Assembly: GCA_963738345.1 (NCBI GenBank)
Contig: CAVTWI010000002.1
Location: forward strand, 6,014,001-6,078,000
Reading direction: 5' to 3'
Length of the DNA stretch: 64,000 nucleotides
Origin: Bog-159 sp963738345
GTDB lineage: Bacteria; Acidobacteriota; Terriglobia; Bryobacterales; Bryobacteraceae
Shown here: positions 49,387-60,694 of the stretch, one piece after another
Numbering within the stretch: the stretch's first letter is position 1
Layout of the letters: every line of letters begins with the position of its first letter
The notes under the pieces: model-generated
What the model was told of the DNA's origin: nothing
Databases searched by the model: none
What the model saw: the letters and a program-made list of their open reading frames with translations, nothing else
Position numbers and translations under genes: made by a program

Positions 49387-52179
49387 ATGCGCATGCGGCA
49401 ATGGCTCTATAAGTTACCGCTGCGGTTGCGTGCGCTTTTGTACCGCAATCGCGCGGACCAGGATCTGGACGAAGAACTGGCTTATCACCTGGCACAACGT
49501 ACCGATCAACTGGTGGCGGACGGTCTGCCACCGCGGGAAGCGCGCGCGGCGGCGTTGCGCGAATGGCGGGGTGTGGAACAAATCAAAGAGGAGTGCCGGG
49601 ACATGCGCAAAGTGAATTTCATACAGGATCTAGCGGCCGATATCCGTTATGGTTTTAGGCAACTGCGGGCAAGCGCTGGCTTCACCCTGGTGGTGACTGC
49701 CTCGCTGGCTCTGGGCATCGGCGCGAACACGGCGATCTTCAGCCTGATGGATGCGGTGATGTTCGAGATGCTGCCAGTAAAACAGCCGCGCCAATTAGTG
49801 TTGCTGCAGTGGTCGGCCAAAGGCTGGCCAGAGGTGGTGGAAGATCTGGAGGGCAGCAGTAGGCTAGACCCGCGCACGGGCCGGTCGCGGAGCCAATCGT
49901 TCTCGTATCCGATGTACGAACGAATTCGCGATCGTAACCACGTTTTTTCCCAGACCTTTGGGTTCGCCGCAAATACCCCGCAGGTAAACGTCAGCATGAA
50001 TGGCCATGCTGAAACGGCCGACGCCCAAATGGTCACCGGCACATACTTCGAAGGGCTGGGTGTCCATGCCAGTCACGGCCGGGCGATTGTGCCGGCCGAT
50101 GATGTGGCCGGGGCGCCGCCCGTGGCCATTCTGTCCAACCGTTTCTGGCGACGGCTCTACGGGGAAGATGCCTCCGTGGTTGGAAGAACGATCGCGATCA
50201 ACGGATCGCCGTTTACCGTTGCCGGCATCGCGCCGGCGGAGTTCTTCGGCCTGGAGCCGGGTAGTTCTCCGGACCTCTTTGTGCCCCTCGCGCAGTACGC
50301 CCATTTGGTGCCGGAATATGCGCCCGCTGTCGCCGTACCGGGCGTTACAGCGCCCGAGCCGACCCCGGTGACCCGCGATGCGCACACCTGGTGGCTAGTG
50401 GTGGCCGGACGGTTGCATCCCGGCGAGACTGTGGCGCACGCACAGGCGGAACTCGCGGTGCTGTTCGACCAGGGAATCGGTGCAAGCAGGAAGCCAACGG
50501 CAGATCAGAAGCGGCCAGTGCTTGAGACCACCTCCGCCAGCCAGGGCTTGGACTACCTGCGCAATCATTTCTCCCGCCCGCTGTTCGTACTGATGGCGAT
50601 GGTAGGCGTGGTTTTGTTGATGGCCTGCGCCAACGCAGCGGGCATGTTACTGGCGCGGGCCGCAGCGAGGCAAAGGGAAATTGCCGTACGCCTGAGCTTG
50701 GGCGCGCGGCGCAGCCGGCTGATCCGCCAATTGCTGACGGAGAGCACCATGCTGGCATTGATGGGCGGCGTGGGCGGAATACTACTGGCGCGCTGGGGAA
50801 GTTTGGTTCTGGTGGCGTGGTTATCCAGCGGACGGAATCCGCTGGTGATCGCGCTGCATGTGGACGCGCGAATCCTGGCTTTCACGGTGGCGGTGTCTGT
50901 GCTGACCGGCGTACTGTTCGGCCTGGCGCCGGCATGGAAGGCGACCCGCGTGGACCTGGGTCCGGCATTGAAGCAAGGCGGCGGCGCGCGCACCACCGGC
51001 AGGTTCGTATCGGGAAGGGTGCTGGTGGCCGCCCAGGTAGCGCTGTGCCTGCTATTACTGGTAAGCGCGGGGCTCTTCTTGCGGACGCTGGGAAATCTGC
51101 AGGCGACGGAACTCGGTTTCCGGCGCGACCACCTGCTCCAGTTTTCCGTCGAGCCGGGATTGAATGGATATCAGCAAGCGCGCCTGGCGGCCTACTATCG
51201 GGATCTTCAGCAACGCGTGGCATCGATTCCCGGCGTGCGTTCGGTGGGATGTTCCCGGCACGGAATAGTGGGTGCGGGCGTTTCCAGTTCCGCGGCGATT
51301 CTACCCGGCTACACCACTGGGAAAAAGCGGGCCGATGTCTACCTGCATGTTGTGGGGCCGGGATTCTTCGAGACGCTGGGAATTCCGCTGGTCTTAGGCC
51401 GGGCCATCGACGAGCGCGACGGTCCGGTAACGGCCAAAGTGGCGGTAGTCAATGAAAAATTCGTACATAAATACTTCCACGGCGATAACCCGCTGGGTCA
51501 CATCCTGCGGTTCGGCGACGAAAAGAAGCCCTCGGATTACGAGATCGTGGGGCTGGTCAAAGACGCGAAGTATAACGAATTGCGCGCAGAGGCGCCGCCT
51601 ACCGCTTACCTGCCTTACCTACAAGACAGGGGTCTTACGCCGGCGCTGACTTTTGAAGTCAGGACGAACGCGGAACCGGAAACGCTGATATCGGCCGTCC
51701 GCAAGGTAGCACTGGAAATGGATAAAGATGTACCGCTCTCCGGCGTGAAGACCCAGATGGAAGCCATTGACCAAGTGCTGGTACAGGAGCGGGTTTTCGC
51801 GCGTCTGGCGTCGCTCTTTGGAGCGCTGGCGCTGGTGCTAGCCTGCATCGGGCTATACGGAACGATGGCCTATACGGTGGCGCGGCGAACGGGCGAGATC
51901 GGCATTCGCATGGCTGTGGGTGCGCGGCCGGCCGATATTCTGGGCATGGTGCTGCGCGAGAGTGTACGGTTGGTGCTGGCTGGATCGGTGGCCGGCTTGG
52001 TTACCGCGGTGGCAGCGACGCGCATAATCCGCAGCCAGCTTTACGGCTTGACGCCGCACGATCCGTGGGTGTTGGGCGGAGCCGCACTGGTGCTGGTGGC
52101 GGTGACCATGGCCGCCGCATGTGGGCCGGCGCGCCGCGCGGCATTGGTGGATCCGCTGCGGGCACTACGGAACGAGTGA
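49387..52179 (+). CDS. ADOP family permease (MacB-like, duplicated)
   Basis: After AAGGAGG the product starts MRMRQWLYKLPLRLRALLYR and contains DQDLDEELAYHLAQRTDQLV, the ADOP N-terminal cytoplasmic segment. Then come the MacB core (LALGIGANTAIFSLMDAVMF) and two FtsX membrane domains (LLMACANAAGMLLARAAARQ, REIAVRLSLGARRSRLIRQL; and LACIGLYGTMAYTVARRTGE, IGIRMAVGARPADIL). The length is about 930 residues, usual for the family. No ATPase is encoded nearby, which is why the family is called orphan. It is probably induced through PadR. Its end overlaps the convergent GMC gene by 15 bases. Confidence 0.95.
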   Translation: MRMRQWLYKLPLRLRALLYRNRADQDLDEELAYHLAQRTDQLVADGLPPREARAAALREWRGVEQIKEECRDMRKVNFIQDLAADIRYGFRQLRASAGFTLVVTASLALGIGANTAIFSLMDAVMFEMLPVKQPRQLVLLQWSAKGWPEVVEDLEGSSRLDPRTGRSRSQSFSYPMYERIRDRNHVFSQTFGFAANTPQVNVSMNGHAETADAQMVTGTYFEGLGVHASHGRAIVPADDVAGAPPVAILSNRFWRRLYGEDASVVGRTIAINGSPFTVAGIAPAEFFGLEPGSSPDLFVPLAQYAHLVPEYAPAVAVPGVTAPEPTPVTRDAHTWWLVVAGRLHPGETVAHAQAELAVLFDQGIGASRKPTADQKRPVLETTSASQGLDYLRNHFSRPLFVLMAMVGVVLLMACANAAGMLLARAAARQREIAVRLSLGARRSRLIRQLLTESTMLALMGGVGGILLARWGSLVLVAWLSSGRNPLVIALHVDARILAFTVAVSVLTGVLFGLAPAWKATRVDLGPALKQGGGARTTGRFVSGRVLVAAQVALCLLLLVSAGLFLRTLGNLQATELGFRRDHLLQFSVEPGLNGYQQARLAAYYRDLQQRVASIPGVRSVGCSRHGIVGAGVSSSAAILPGYTTGKKRADVYLHVVGPGFFETLGIPLVLGRAIDERDGPVTAKVAVVNEKFVHKYFHGDNPLGHILRFGDEKKPSDYEIVGLVKDAKYNELRAEAPPTAYLPYLQDRGLTPALTFEVRTNAEPETLISAVRKVALEMDKDVPLSGVKTQMEAIDQVLVQERVFARLASLFGALALVLACIGLYGTMAYTVARRTGEIGIRMAVGARPADILGMVLRESVRLVLAGSVAGLVTAVAATRIIRSQLYGLTPHDPWVLGGAALVLVAVTMAAACGPARRAALVDPLRALRNE

Positions 52180-53837
52180 CTTTTTCAAGTTGTCGATCAG
52201 ATGCTCCGTGCTGCGCAGAGTGAACGCCAGAATCGAGATCGTCGTAGTTTTATCGGTGCAATTCGGGAACACGCTGGCATCGCAGACGTACAGATTCGGA
52301 ACCTCGTGCGACTGCCCGAAGCGGTTGGTCACGAACTTTTTCGGATCGTTCCCCATGCGCAGCGTGCCGGTTTCATGCAGGCTGGTTCCCGGCATGTCGG
52401 GCTCGGGCGCATGCCCCAGATATTCGGCGCCGCTGGCCCGCAGCAGCTGCTCGCAGGAATGCTTGCCATGCTCCCACATCAGCAGCGTAGTTCTTGTCCC
52501 ATTCGAAGTGCAGCCGCGCGGCGGGGATGCCGTACGCGTCCTTCACCTCCGGATCGATATCCACGTAATTCGCATCGCTGCGCTGAGTCGGCGCTTGAAT
52601 ATAGAAGCTGACCGGAGTCGGATAGCGGCGCTTGATCTCGCGCTTGAAATCGCGGCCGAAGCCTTCGATCTGGTCGAAGTACCACGGAAACTCGCTGCAC
52701 CCGCCGTCGGGATAAACCGAGTAGCCGCGAATGAACTTCTCCTGGTGCGGATTGTCCAGATTCTGCCAGCGCGGCATCCACGCCACGGTGCTCGACGAAA
52801 CGTTGTCGGGAAAACTGGGCTGGCCGAGTAGTTGCGGAAAGTAGCCGCGGGCGGTGGTGCCGTAGAGATGATCGCAAAGATTGCGCCCGGCCTGTCCGCT
52901 GGAATTGCCGATGCCCTCCGGCCAGTGGCGCGACTTCGAATTCAAAACGATGCGCGCCGATTCCACGCAGGATGCCGCCACAACCACGCTCTTGGCGTAG
53001 ACTTCCACCTCTTGTTTCGTCATGCGGTCAATGTAGGCAACGCCGTTGGCCCGGCCGTTCTCGTCCACCAGGATGTTCTTGCAGAGCGCATTGGTGCGCA
53101 GATCCAGGTTGCCGCTCTTCTCGGCGGCCGGCAGGAAGAACCAGGGCGTGGAGAAGAAGGCGCCCACGTCGCAGCCTTCCGTGCAATTCGCGCAGTAGTG
53201 GCAGGCGGGATGCCCGGCGTGCGGCACGGTAAGCTGCGCAATGCGGTCGGGCAGATAGGGAATGCCGACTTTGTGCGCGCCGCTTTCGAGAATGCGATCG
53301 ATGCAGCGGAAGTTCATGGGCGGCAGATACTCGCCGTCCGGATTGCTGGGACGGTTCTGAACGGTGCTGGCGACGCCGATCATGCGCTCCACGCGGCTGT
53401 AGTAAGGCGCGATCTCGTCGTAAGTGATCGGCCAATCGACGTCGTATCCGTCGCGGCGTGGCGGCCCGGAAATCGATATCGCCGAAGCGCGCTGACGAGC
53501 GGCCCCAGAAATTGGTCTTGCCGCCAACCGCGAAGCAGCGCCGCCAGGTCCACTCCGTGCCCGGAGCTTTGGTGAACACAATCTCGTGCTCCCAGATGCC
53601 CTCGGTGTACTCGTTGTCCATGTAGCCGATCCAGTTCTCGCGCTTCACGGGATCGCCGAAGCCGCGGAACGGCATATCGTAGGGCTTGCGATGATTGCGG
53701 AAATCCTTGCTTGGGTTCAGGCGGCGGCTGGCATTCAGCGCGCACACTTTGGCGCCGGCCTGGCATAAAGTGTGGATCGCCATGCCGCCGCCCGCGCCGG
53801 TTCCGATCACAATCACGTCGTAGATTTGCTTGGGCAT
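52165..53837 (-). CDS. GMC-family FAD-dependent oxidoreductase, two frame breaks
   Basis: From ATG 53837 the frame gives YDVIVIGTGAGGGMAIHTLC (FAD-binding loop) and FAVGGKTNFWGRSSARFGDI. A break near 53457 leads to GYDVDWPITYDEIAPYYSRV, CHYCANCTEGCDVGAFFSTP and VVAASCVESARIVLNSKSRH. A second near 52490 leads to SLHETGTLRMGNDPKKFVTN and LYVCDASVFPNCTDKTTTIS, the GMC C-domain with the active-site His. It resembles the large subunit of membrane-linked gluconate/alcohol dehydrogenases. The partner small subunit is encoded just upstream; a cytochrome c is encoded across the divergent TonB gene. Confidence 0.88.
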
Positions 53838-53839
53838 CG

Positions 53840-54460
53840 TTAGACCTTTGGTGCGCGGCAAGATGGCGGTGTTCCGGATCGTTGGTGTGCGGACACGCGG
53901 GCGATTCGCTGTAGAGCCGCAGGCCCGGATAATCCAGCTCCTTCAGACCGACGCGGCTGGTGTAGTAACCCATCACCGTATAGCGGCGGATCAGGTGAAA
54001 GAAGGCTTGGCCTTCGCGGGCTGCGGACGAATTGTTTCGATCCGCGAGGGTCTTCAGAATCTCGGTCTGTTGCACGGGCGAGAGGCCGGCGAAATCCGCG
54101 CCGTTCGTTTTCCGGGCGGTAGCATCCAGCCACTGGAGACCGTCGCGCATGGGTTGCCTGATCTCGGCTCTCGCCGTGCGCCGCCATGAAATCGATGAAC
54201 TCGCGACGCCGGCCTCGCGCGCGCCCGGAGTTTCGTCCTGCGGAATGATCAGGCCGGTCAGGACGTCGATGGTATGGAATTCGGATGCTGAAAAGTAGGC
54301 TGGGCTGATAGTGCGCCGTGCGGGCCGGGGCGGGGGCATCCGCTGCATGCTGATGCTGCTGCCCAAACGCCCAGCGGCTGAAGCCCGGAAACTGGCTGGC
54401 GGCCGCGGCCTTCGCCAGCATCTCCAACACCGTGCGCCGATCCGATCCTTGATTCGCCAT
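53840..54460 (-). CDS. Gluconate 2-dehydrogenase subunit 3-like protein, several frame breaks
   Basis: The frame from ATG 54460 begins MANQGSDRRTVLEMLAKAAA with a twin-Arg-like SDRRTVLEML leader, as in the Tat-exported small subunit. After a break near 54300 the next frame gives YFSASEFHTIDVLTGLIIPQ and DETPGAREAGV. EFIDFMAAHGE then returns in the first frame, followed by RQPMRDGLQWLDATARKTNG, FAGLSPVQQTEILKTLADRN and YYTSRVGLKELDYPG in the second. The order is that of the gluconate 2-dehydrogenase subunit 3 family. At least three single-base breaks occur within 620 bases. It ends 2 bases before the GMC start. Confidence 0.82.
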   Translation of the reverse strand: MANQGSDRRTVLEMLAKAAAASQFPGFSRWAFGQQHQHAADAPAPARTAHYQPSLLFSIRIPYHRRPDRPDHSAGRNSGRARGRRREFIDFMAAHGESRDQATHARRSPVAGCYRPENERRGFRRPLARATDRDSEDPRGSKQFVRSPRRPSLLSPDPPLYGDGLLHQPRRSEGAGLSGPAALQRIARVSAHQRSGTPPSCRAPKV

Positions 54461-54480
54461 ATTTCGGTCCTTTCCGAGTT

Positions 54481-54530
54481 TATACCATTCGTTTTATACC
54501 ATTTGTTTTGATGTCGTTTCGATGTCGTTT
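54481..54530. repeat. Two pairs of direct repeats in a divergent promoter region
   Basis: TATACCATTYGTTT occurs twice in tandem (54481-54494 and 54495-54508), then GATGTCGTTT twice (54510-54519 and 54521-54530). They lie between the divergent dehydrogenase operon and the TonB receptor gene, a typical place for activator sites. CATAAT just after them (54539-54544) may be the -10 of the rightward gene. Confidence 0.6.
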
Positions 54531-54614
54531 TGTTGTGTCATAATGATCCGTTATTAGAATGACAATTTGACTGCGGGCCCCCGGTCGCGCCCTGGTGAAT
54601 AGGGAGGTATTCGC

Positions 54615-57600
54615 ATGAACATCGGTATTGAGAAGCGGAAAGCTGCGGTGCTGCTGATGTGGGGTTTATCCGCCATGTGCGCCGTGGGTGGATTATTGGC
54701 TCAGACTACCGGCGACCTTAGGGGAAGCGTGAAAGACCCCTCCGGCCTGGTCATCGCGGGGGCCAGTGTGAAGGCCACGCTGGAGGGCACCAGCGCCGCC
54801 CGCACGGCTACGTCGGACGCCAAGGGCGATTTCACCGTTCCAGCGCTGCCCGTTGGGCAATACACCATCGAGGTTGAAACCGCCGGTTTCAAGAAGTTTA
54901 TTCAACACGCCACCATTACGCTGGGACACGTAGTGGTGGTTGATGCCACTCTCGAAATGGGGGAAGTGACCCAGAGCATTACGGCGGAAGCAGAAGCGCC
55001 ATTGGTCGAGACCACCAGCACGCAGTTGGGCGCGGTGATGAATTCACGCTCAGTGGTGAATCTGCCGTTGAATACGCGCGACACCTACCAGTTACTGCAG
55101 TTGCAGCCGGGCGTACAGTCGCAGCAAGGTTACTCACTATTTGCAGGCAGTGAGAACGCCGGCGTGGTTTCGGTGAATGGCGGGCGCGGACGGGCCAACA
55201 ACTTCAACGTAAATGGCGGCGATGCCAACGATCAGTTCGTATCGGTGCCCGCGATTGAACCTTCGCCCGATACCATTGAAGAGTTTCGCGTCCTCACGAA
55301 CACCTTCGATGCCGAGTACGGACGCAATTCCGGGATCCGTCGTGAACGTAGTGACCAAGGGCGGCACCAACGAATTCCACGGCGACGCTTACGAGTTTTT
55401 CCGCAATACCGATCTGGATGCGCGCGGCTTCTTCGACACCACCCGTCCGGATTTCCATCAGAATCAGTTTGGCGGCACGTTCGGCGGTCCCATCGAAAGA
55501 ACAAGACGTTCTTCTTCGCCTCGATCGAAGACCGGCAAATCGTGCAAGGTATTCCGTCGGACGTGGTGAATGTACCCACGCTGGCGGAGCGCAACGGAGA
55601 TTTTTCCCAGGGTCCTAATGGGGCGCAAAGCGCTTTTGCCGGCACGCTGAATGACGACTATCTGGCAAGTACGCTGAACGCCAGGAGCGGATGCGCTTCG
55701 GCCGTCGCATCTATCGGCGGCGCGCCCATTGCCGCGGGGACTCCGTGGGCAGCGATCTTCCCCAATAACCAGATGCCCACGCAATGCTTCGATCCCACGG
55801 CGGTGGCGCTGATGAACCGCTATGTTCCACTTCCCAATTCGGGCTTCAACAGTTATCAGACCGTAGCGAATCAAACCGAGAAAGGTTTGCAATCCACCTT
55901 CCGCCTGGACCAGCACATCAGCGATCACCACCAGTTGAGCTTCTATTACTACTTCGACAACGATACGCAGATGCCGCCTTTTTCGAACTTCCAGGCATCC
56001 GGAGCCAACCTGCCCGGTTTCGGATCGAACTACGACGAACGAAACCAACAGTTCAATTTGAGTGAGACCTGGACGGCCACTCCCACCCTGGTGAATGAAG
56101 CGCGCTTCACCTATTTCCGGGAAGGACAGATGAAGTATAACCATCCGCAGAACACGCAATTGGTGCAAAACGTTTGCGGCTCCGCGGTACCGGCGAATAG
56201 TTGCTTCGCCGACCCCACCAATCCTAAGTACGGCATCACGCCTAACCTGGGCGCCTCGCGCGAGGGCGTGCCGTTCATTTCGGTCAGCGGCGGGTTCGCC
56301 ATCGGAAACAATTACAACGGTGAGTTGCCGCAGGTAGGTAACAGCTTCCAGTGGTCCGACAATTTAAGCAAAGTCATGGGCACACACAGTCTGAAATTCG
56401 GCGTGGATGTGCGACGCATGCGTTTCGACCAGACGCTCTACTACAACGTCAACGGTTCTTTCTCGTTCAACGGCGGCGGCTCGAATGACGTCGCCTCCGA
56501 CGATCTTTATCCGGACTTCATGCTGGGTCTGCCAAACACTTATACGCAAGGTTCGGCACAGCATGAGAACGTGCGCAGCACCGCGCTATACCTGTTCGCG
56601 CAGGATAGCTGGAAGATCCGGCCGAACCTCACGTTGAACTACGGCCTGCGCTGGGAACTCGACACTCCGCTTGACGGATATCGGCCATCACGTGCAGACG
56701 TTCCGTCCAGGCCAGGTCACCAGCATTTATCCCTGCCAGTTGGCACCCGACAATCCTCTGGTGCAGCAGTACGGCTCGACGGATTGCAGCCAGAATGGTC
56801 CCGCCAATGCCGTCTTTCCGTTGGGCCTGGTGTTTCCCGGCGACGCGGGCGATCCCCAACGGGATGACGCAGACTTACTACAAAGCTTTCGCTCCGCGAA
56901 TTGGCCTGGCGTGGAGTCCCTCGGCGGATTCGGGCTTTTGGCACAAGATACTAGGCGGTCCGGGTAAGACTAGCGTGCGCGCGGGCTGGGGCATTTTCTA
57001 CAATCCGATCGAGCAGTTAGTGCTCGAACAATTCAGCGCCGAGCCTCCCTTCGGCGGCAGTACCAGCGTGACTGACCCGCTATTCAACACGCCTTTCGTG
57101 GGCCAGAACGGCAACGTGACGCCCAATCCGTTCAACGGAATTCTAAACCCGCCGCGCGGCCAGGCTGTGGATTGGTCGTCGTTCCGGCCGCTGTTGCTTT
57201 ACGGCCAGTTCCAGCCGAACATGCGCACGCAGTATTCGGAGCAATACAACTTCACGCATGCAGCGCGAATTGCAAGGCGACGTACTCTTCCAGATCGGCT
57301 ACGTGGGTACGCAGGGGCATCGTCTGCTGGCCTCGTACGATTTGAATTACGGCAATGCGCAGACTTGTCTGGACCTGAACAACTTGTCGAACATTACCGG
57401 CGATAGCTCGCTGGCGTGCGGACCGTTCTATGCGGATTCCGCTTTCACCATCGCGGCCGGCGAGATTCCAGTCGGGATTTACACTGCACCTGCCGTATGG
57501 TCCGCAATCAACCGTAACTGGGCCGAATCCCAATCCCATTACGCTGGTGGGGCTGCGCAAGTATTCCTCGCCGAACTGCAATCCGTTAACAGGCGCCGGA

Positions 57601-58401
57601 TGCCCTGCCGACGGCGTCCCGGTTTTTTCCAGCATCTTCACCGAAAATACCGTGGCGAATTCGAATTACAACTCACTGCAAGTGAGCGCCGAGAAACGCT
57701 TCTCTCAGGGGCTGCAATTCCAGGCGGCTTACACTTTTAGCAAGTCGATCGACGATGCCTCGAGCTTCGAAAACATGCTGAATCCGCTGAACTTCAGGGA
57801 CAGCCGGTCGTTGTCACTCTTTGACGCGCGCAACCGCCTGGTATTCAGCTACGTTTACCAGTTCCCGCACCTGGATATGCATGGCTTCGCGGACAAGTTG
57901 TTGAACGGCTGGCAAAGCTCCGGCATCGTTACTTTCCAGAGCGGATTTCCGGTGCCTATCGAATCCTCCGACGATCTGGAATTGATGTATAGCGCGTTCT
58001 TCTATTACCCCGGCGAGCCGAACCGGGTTGCGCCGATGCAGCGCTTGAATCCGCGCAACGGTGACAATCTGGCTTTCAATACGGCGGCTTTCCAGCAACT
58101 CACGCCGGACCAATATGGAACCATCGGCGACTCGCCGCGTTCGGTCTGCTGCGGCCCGGGTATCAACAATATCGATTTCAGCCTGATGAAAGACACGGTG
58201 GTGAAGGAACACTACAAACTGGAATTCCGCGCCGAGTTCTTCAATATCGTCAATCACGCGCAGTTTACCAAGGTGGACGGAAACATTTCCGATAGTCCCG
58301 TGGACGCCAACGGCAATGTGCTGCCCGGCGGCACTTTCGGCAAAGTGCTGCAAACGCGCGACCCGCGGCTGGTACAGTTTGGACTGAAGTTAATTTTCTA
58401 A
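54615..58401 (+). CDS. Oar-like TonB-dependent receptor, six frame breaks
   Basis: After GGGAGG a signal peptide (LLMWGLSAMCAVGGLLAQ) leads to a CarboxypepD_reg-like domain (LRGSVKDPSGLVIAGASVKA), a plug segment (NNFNVNGGDANDQFVSVPAI) and barrel segments: SVVNVVTKGGTNEFHGDAYE, KTFFFASIEDRQIVQGIPSD, FAQDSWKIRPNLTLNYGLRW, AFAPRIGLAWSPSADSGFWH, DVLFQIGYVGTQGHRLLASY, HYKLEFRAEFFNIVNHAQFT, ending in F. Frame changes are needed near 55337, 55496, 56670, 56851, 57256 and 57470. The first two cancel each other. Total length is about 1,260 residues. With the dehydrogenase genes alongside, uptake of a sugar-like substrate is plausible. Confidence 0.9.
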
Positions 58402-58412
58402 GGGGGGATGGC

Positions 58413-58829
58413 ATGCGGACCTGGACAGTTATACTCGCGATCGGAATCACCGGGGCGGCCCTCGCCCAACAATCCAAACCGAAAGTGGAAGTTTCAAGCG
58501 TGCGGGACACCAGTTTGACCAAGGGTCCTGATCTGTATCTCCACTATTGCGCGGTATGCCACGGCAAGGATGGCAAGGGCGGTGGTCCGGCGGCCGCAGC
58601 CTTGAAGTCCACGCCCACGGATCTGACCCAGCTATCGAAGAAAGACGGCAAGTTCCCGGTAGGCACGGTGCGCCAGTTGTTGAGCGGCGGGTCGTCCACG
58701 CCGGCGCACGGGTCGGCCGAGATGCCCATGTGGGGGCCGGTATTTCGCTCCATGAGTTCTGACCAGGCCATCGCCAAACTGCGGGCTGATAATCTGGTGC
58801 GGTATCTGGAGACGATCCAGCAGAAGTAG
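58413..58829 (+). CDS. Exported c-type cytochrome
   Basis: A signal peptide (MRTWTVILAIGITGAALAQQ) is followed by LYLHYCAVCHGKDGKGGGPA, one CxxCH haem site at residues 46-50. AEMPMWGPVF follows, whose Met is a likely axial ligand. The length of 138 residues fits a small class I cytochrome. It starts 11 bases after the TonB receptor and is likely co-transcribed. It may accept electrons from the GMC dehydrogenase encoded on the other side of that receptor. Confidence 0.92.
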   Translation: MRTWTVILAIGITGAALAQQSKPKVEVSSVRDTSLTKGPDLYLHYCAVCHGKDGKGGGPAAAALKSTPTDLTQLSKKDGKFPVGTVRQLLSGGSSTPAHGSAEMPMWGPVFRSMSSDQAIAKLRADNLVRYLETIQQK

Positions 58830-58845
58830 CCTGGAGGCGGGCGCC

Positions 58846-59226
58846 ATGAAGATCATCTCAGCGAAGACGGTAGACGAATACCTGGATAACGTGCCCGAAC
58901 CGGCGCGCACAACATTAGTCAAGACTCGCGCCACGATCCGGTCGGTTGTGCCGCCCGAGACTACGGAGAAGATCAGCTACCAGATTCCGACTTTTCAATA
59001 CAAGGGCGCGCTCATCGGGTATGCGGCATTTTCGGACCACTGTAGCTTGTTCCCCATGGGCTCCGCGGCGATCGAACAGTTCAGTGAAGAGCTGAAACCT
59101 TTTCGGACGTCTAAAGGAACGATCCACTTTCCGCTGGAGAAGCCTCTGCCGGCGGCGCTGGTGAAAAAGATCGTGAAGGCGCGGATCGCCGCTAACGAGA
59201 GCAAGAAATCCGCGCCGAAAAAGTAG
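58846..59226 (+). CDS. DUF1801 family protein (YdhG-like)
   Basis: The 126-residue product has VDEYLDNVPEPARTTLVKTR, IRSVVPPETTEKISYQIPTF, QYKGALIGYAAFSDHCSLFP and GTIHFPLEKPLPAALVKKIV, the DUF1801/YdhG pattern. Some relatives are called iron chaperones by similarity to frataxin; this is uncertain. There is no signal peptide. It sits 16 bases downstream of the cytochrome gene and may be the last gene of that transcript. A Lys-rich C-terminus ends the protein. Confidence 0.88.
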   Translation: MKIISAKTVDEYLDNVPEPARTTLVKTRATIRSVVPPETTEKISYQIPTFQYKGALIGYAAFSDHCSLFPMGSAAIEQFSEELKPFRTSKGTIHFPLEKPLPAALVKKIVKARIAANESKKSAPKK

Positions 59227-59233
59227 AGTCGGC

Positions 59234-60650
59234 CTAGGCGGGTTGCTCGACGGGCGGCTCGGCCGTTGGCGCCGGAACCGCCGCCCCGTATTGCTCGAAG
59301 AAGTGGGCAATGGTCATGATGCCCTTGTAGTAATTATCCAGATTGTACTTCTCGTTAGGCGAGTGCAAGCCGTCATCAGGCAGTCCAAAGCCCATCAATA
59401 CCGTGGGGATGCCCAGGAAATTAGCGAAGTCACCCACAATCGGAATCGATCCACCCGAGCGAATAAACACGGTGGGCTTGCCCAGAATGTCGCTGAACGA
59501 TTTCGCAGCCACCTTGATGGCCGGATGATCGGGATTCACCGAAAGCCCTGGCCCGGTGCTCAGAACCCGCACTTCGAAATGGATGCCCTTGGGCGTATTC
59601 TTCTCCACGAACTCGCGGAAGGATGCCAGCACCTTCTCGGGATCCATCTTGGGCACTAAGCGGAAGCTCACCTTGGCAGTGGCTTTCGCCGGGAATGACC
59701 GTCTTCGCGCCCGCAGCCGTGAAGCCGCCGGCGATGCCATGCACCTCGAAGGTCGGCCGCGCCCAAACGCGCTCCAGCACGGACGGCTTTTTCTCGCCCG
59801 TCAGGACGCTCGATCCAACCTCTTTCTGGCGGAACTCTTCTTCGCTAAACGGCAGTTTCTTCCAACTCCGTTTCTCGGCCGGCGCGGGTGGTTCCACATC
59901 ATCGTAGATACCCGGCACCTGGATCACGCCATTAGCGTTCTTCACTTTGGAAAGCAGTTCGATCAAGCCGAAGATCGGATTGGGCGCCGCGCCGCCATAC
60001 AGCCCGGAATGCAAATCGCGCGCGGGTCCGCTCGATTCCACTTCCAGATACACTAGCCCGCGCAGGCCGATACAGAGCGTCGGAATACCCTCGGCAAAGA
60101 GTTCGGTGTCGGAGACCAGCGCGACATCGGCTTTCAGTTTTTCGGGATTCCCAGCAACATACTTGGCGATGGATTCACCGCCCACTTCTTCTTCGCCTTC
60201 CACCAGGAACTTCACGTTGAGGGCAAGCGTGCCGTCCGCGGCGCGCAACGCTTCGATGGCCTTCACGTGCATGTACATCTGGCCTTTATCGTCGGCGGTG
60301 CCGCGCCCGTAGATTTTGCCGTCGCGTACTTCCGGCTCAAAGGGCGGGCTATTCCATTCTTCCAGGGGATCGGCGGGCTGCACGTCGTAGTGGCCGTAGC
60401 ACAATACGGTCGGCTTTCCGGGTGCATGCATCCAATCCGCATAGACCAGCGGATGCTTGGCGGTCTGAATCATCTCCACGTTTTCCATGCCGACGTGGGT
60501 CAGGCCATCGGCCACGAATTGCGCGGCGCGGTCAATATCCACGCGATGCTCGGGCAAGGTGCTGATGCTCGGAATACGCAGAAACTGTTTCAGTTCCTCG
60601 AGAAGACGGTCGCGGTTCTGTTCGACAAATGCGTCAGTAGTTTTAGACAT
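59234..60650 (-). CDS. M20 family dipeptidase, one frame break
   Basis: The frame from ATG 60650 gives LCYGHYDVQPADPLEEWNSP (metal His and catalytic Asp), IYGRGTADDKGQMYMHVKAI (bridging Asp), FLVEGEEEVGGESI (catalytic and metal Glu) and GLVYLEVESSGPARDLHSGL. After a break near 59695 the other frame continues TAKVSFRLVPKMDPEKVLAS, IRSGGSIPIVGDFANFLGIP and FGLPDDGLHSPNEKYNLDNY with the last metal His. The order fits the cytosolic M20 dipeptidase (CNDP-like) group. All active-site residues are present across the break. It releases amino acids from dipeptides. Confidence 0.9.
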
Positions 60651-60694
60651 TGGTTTTTCCGTTTATGAATGCTTATTATATGACCGCGCGTCTT

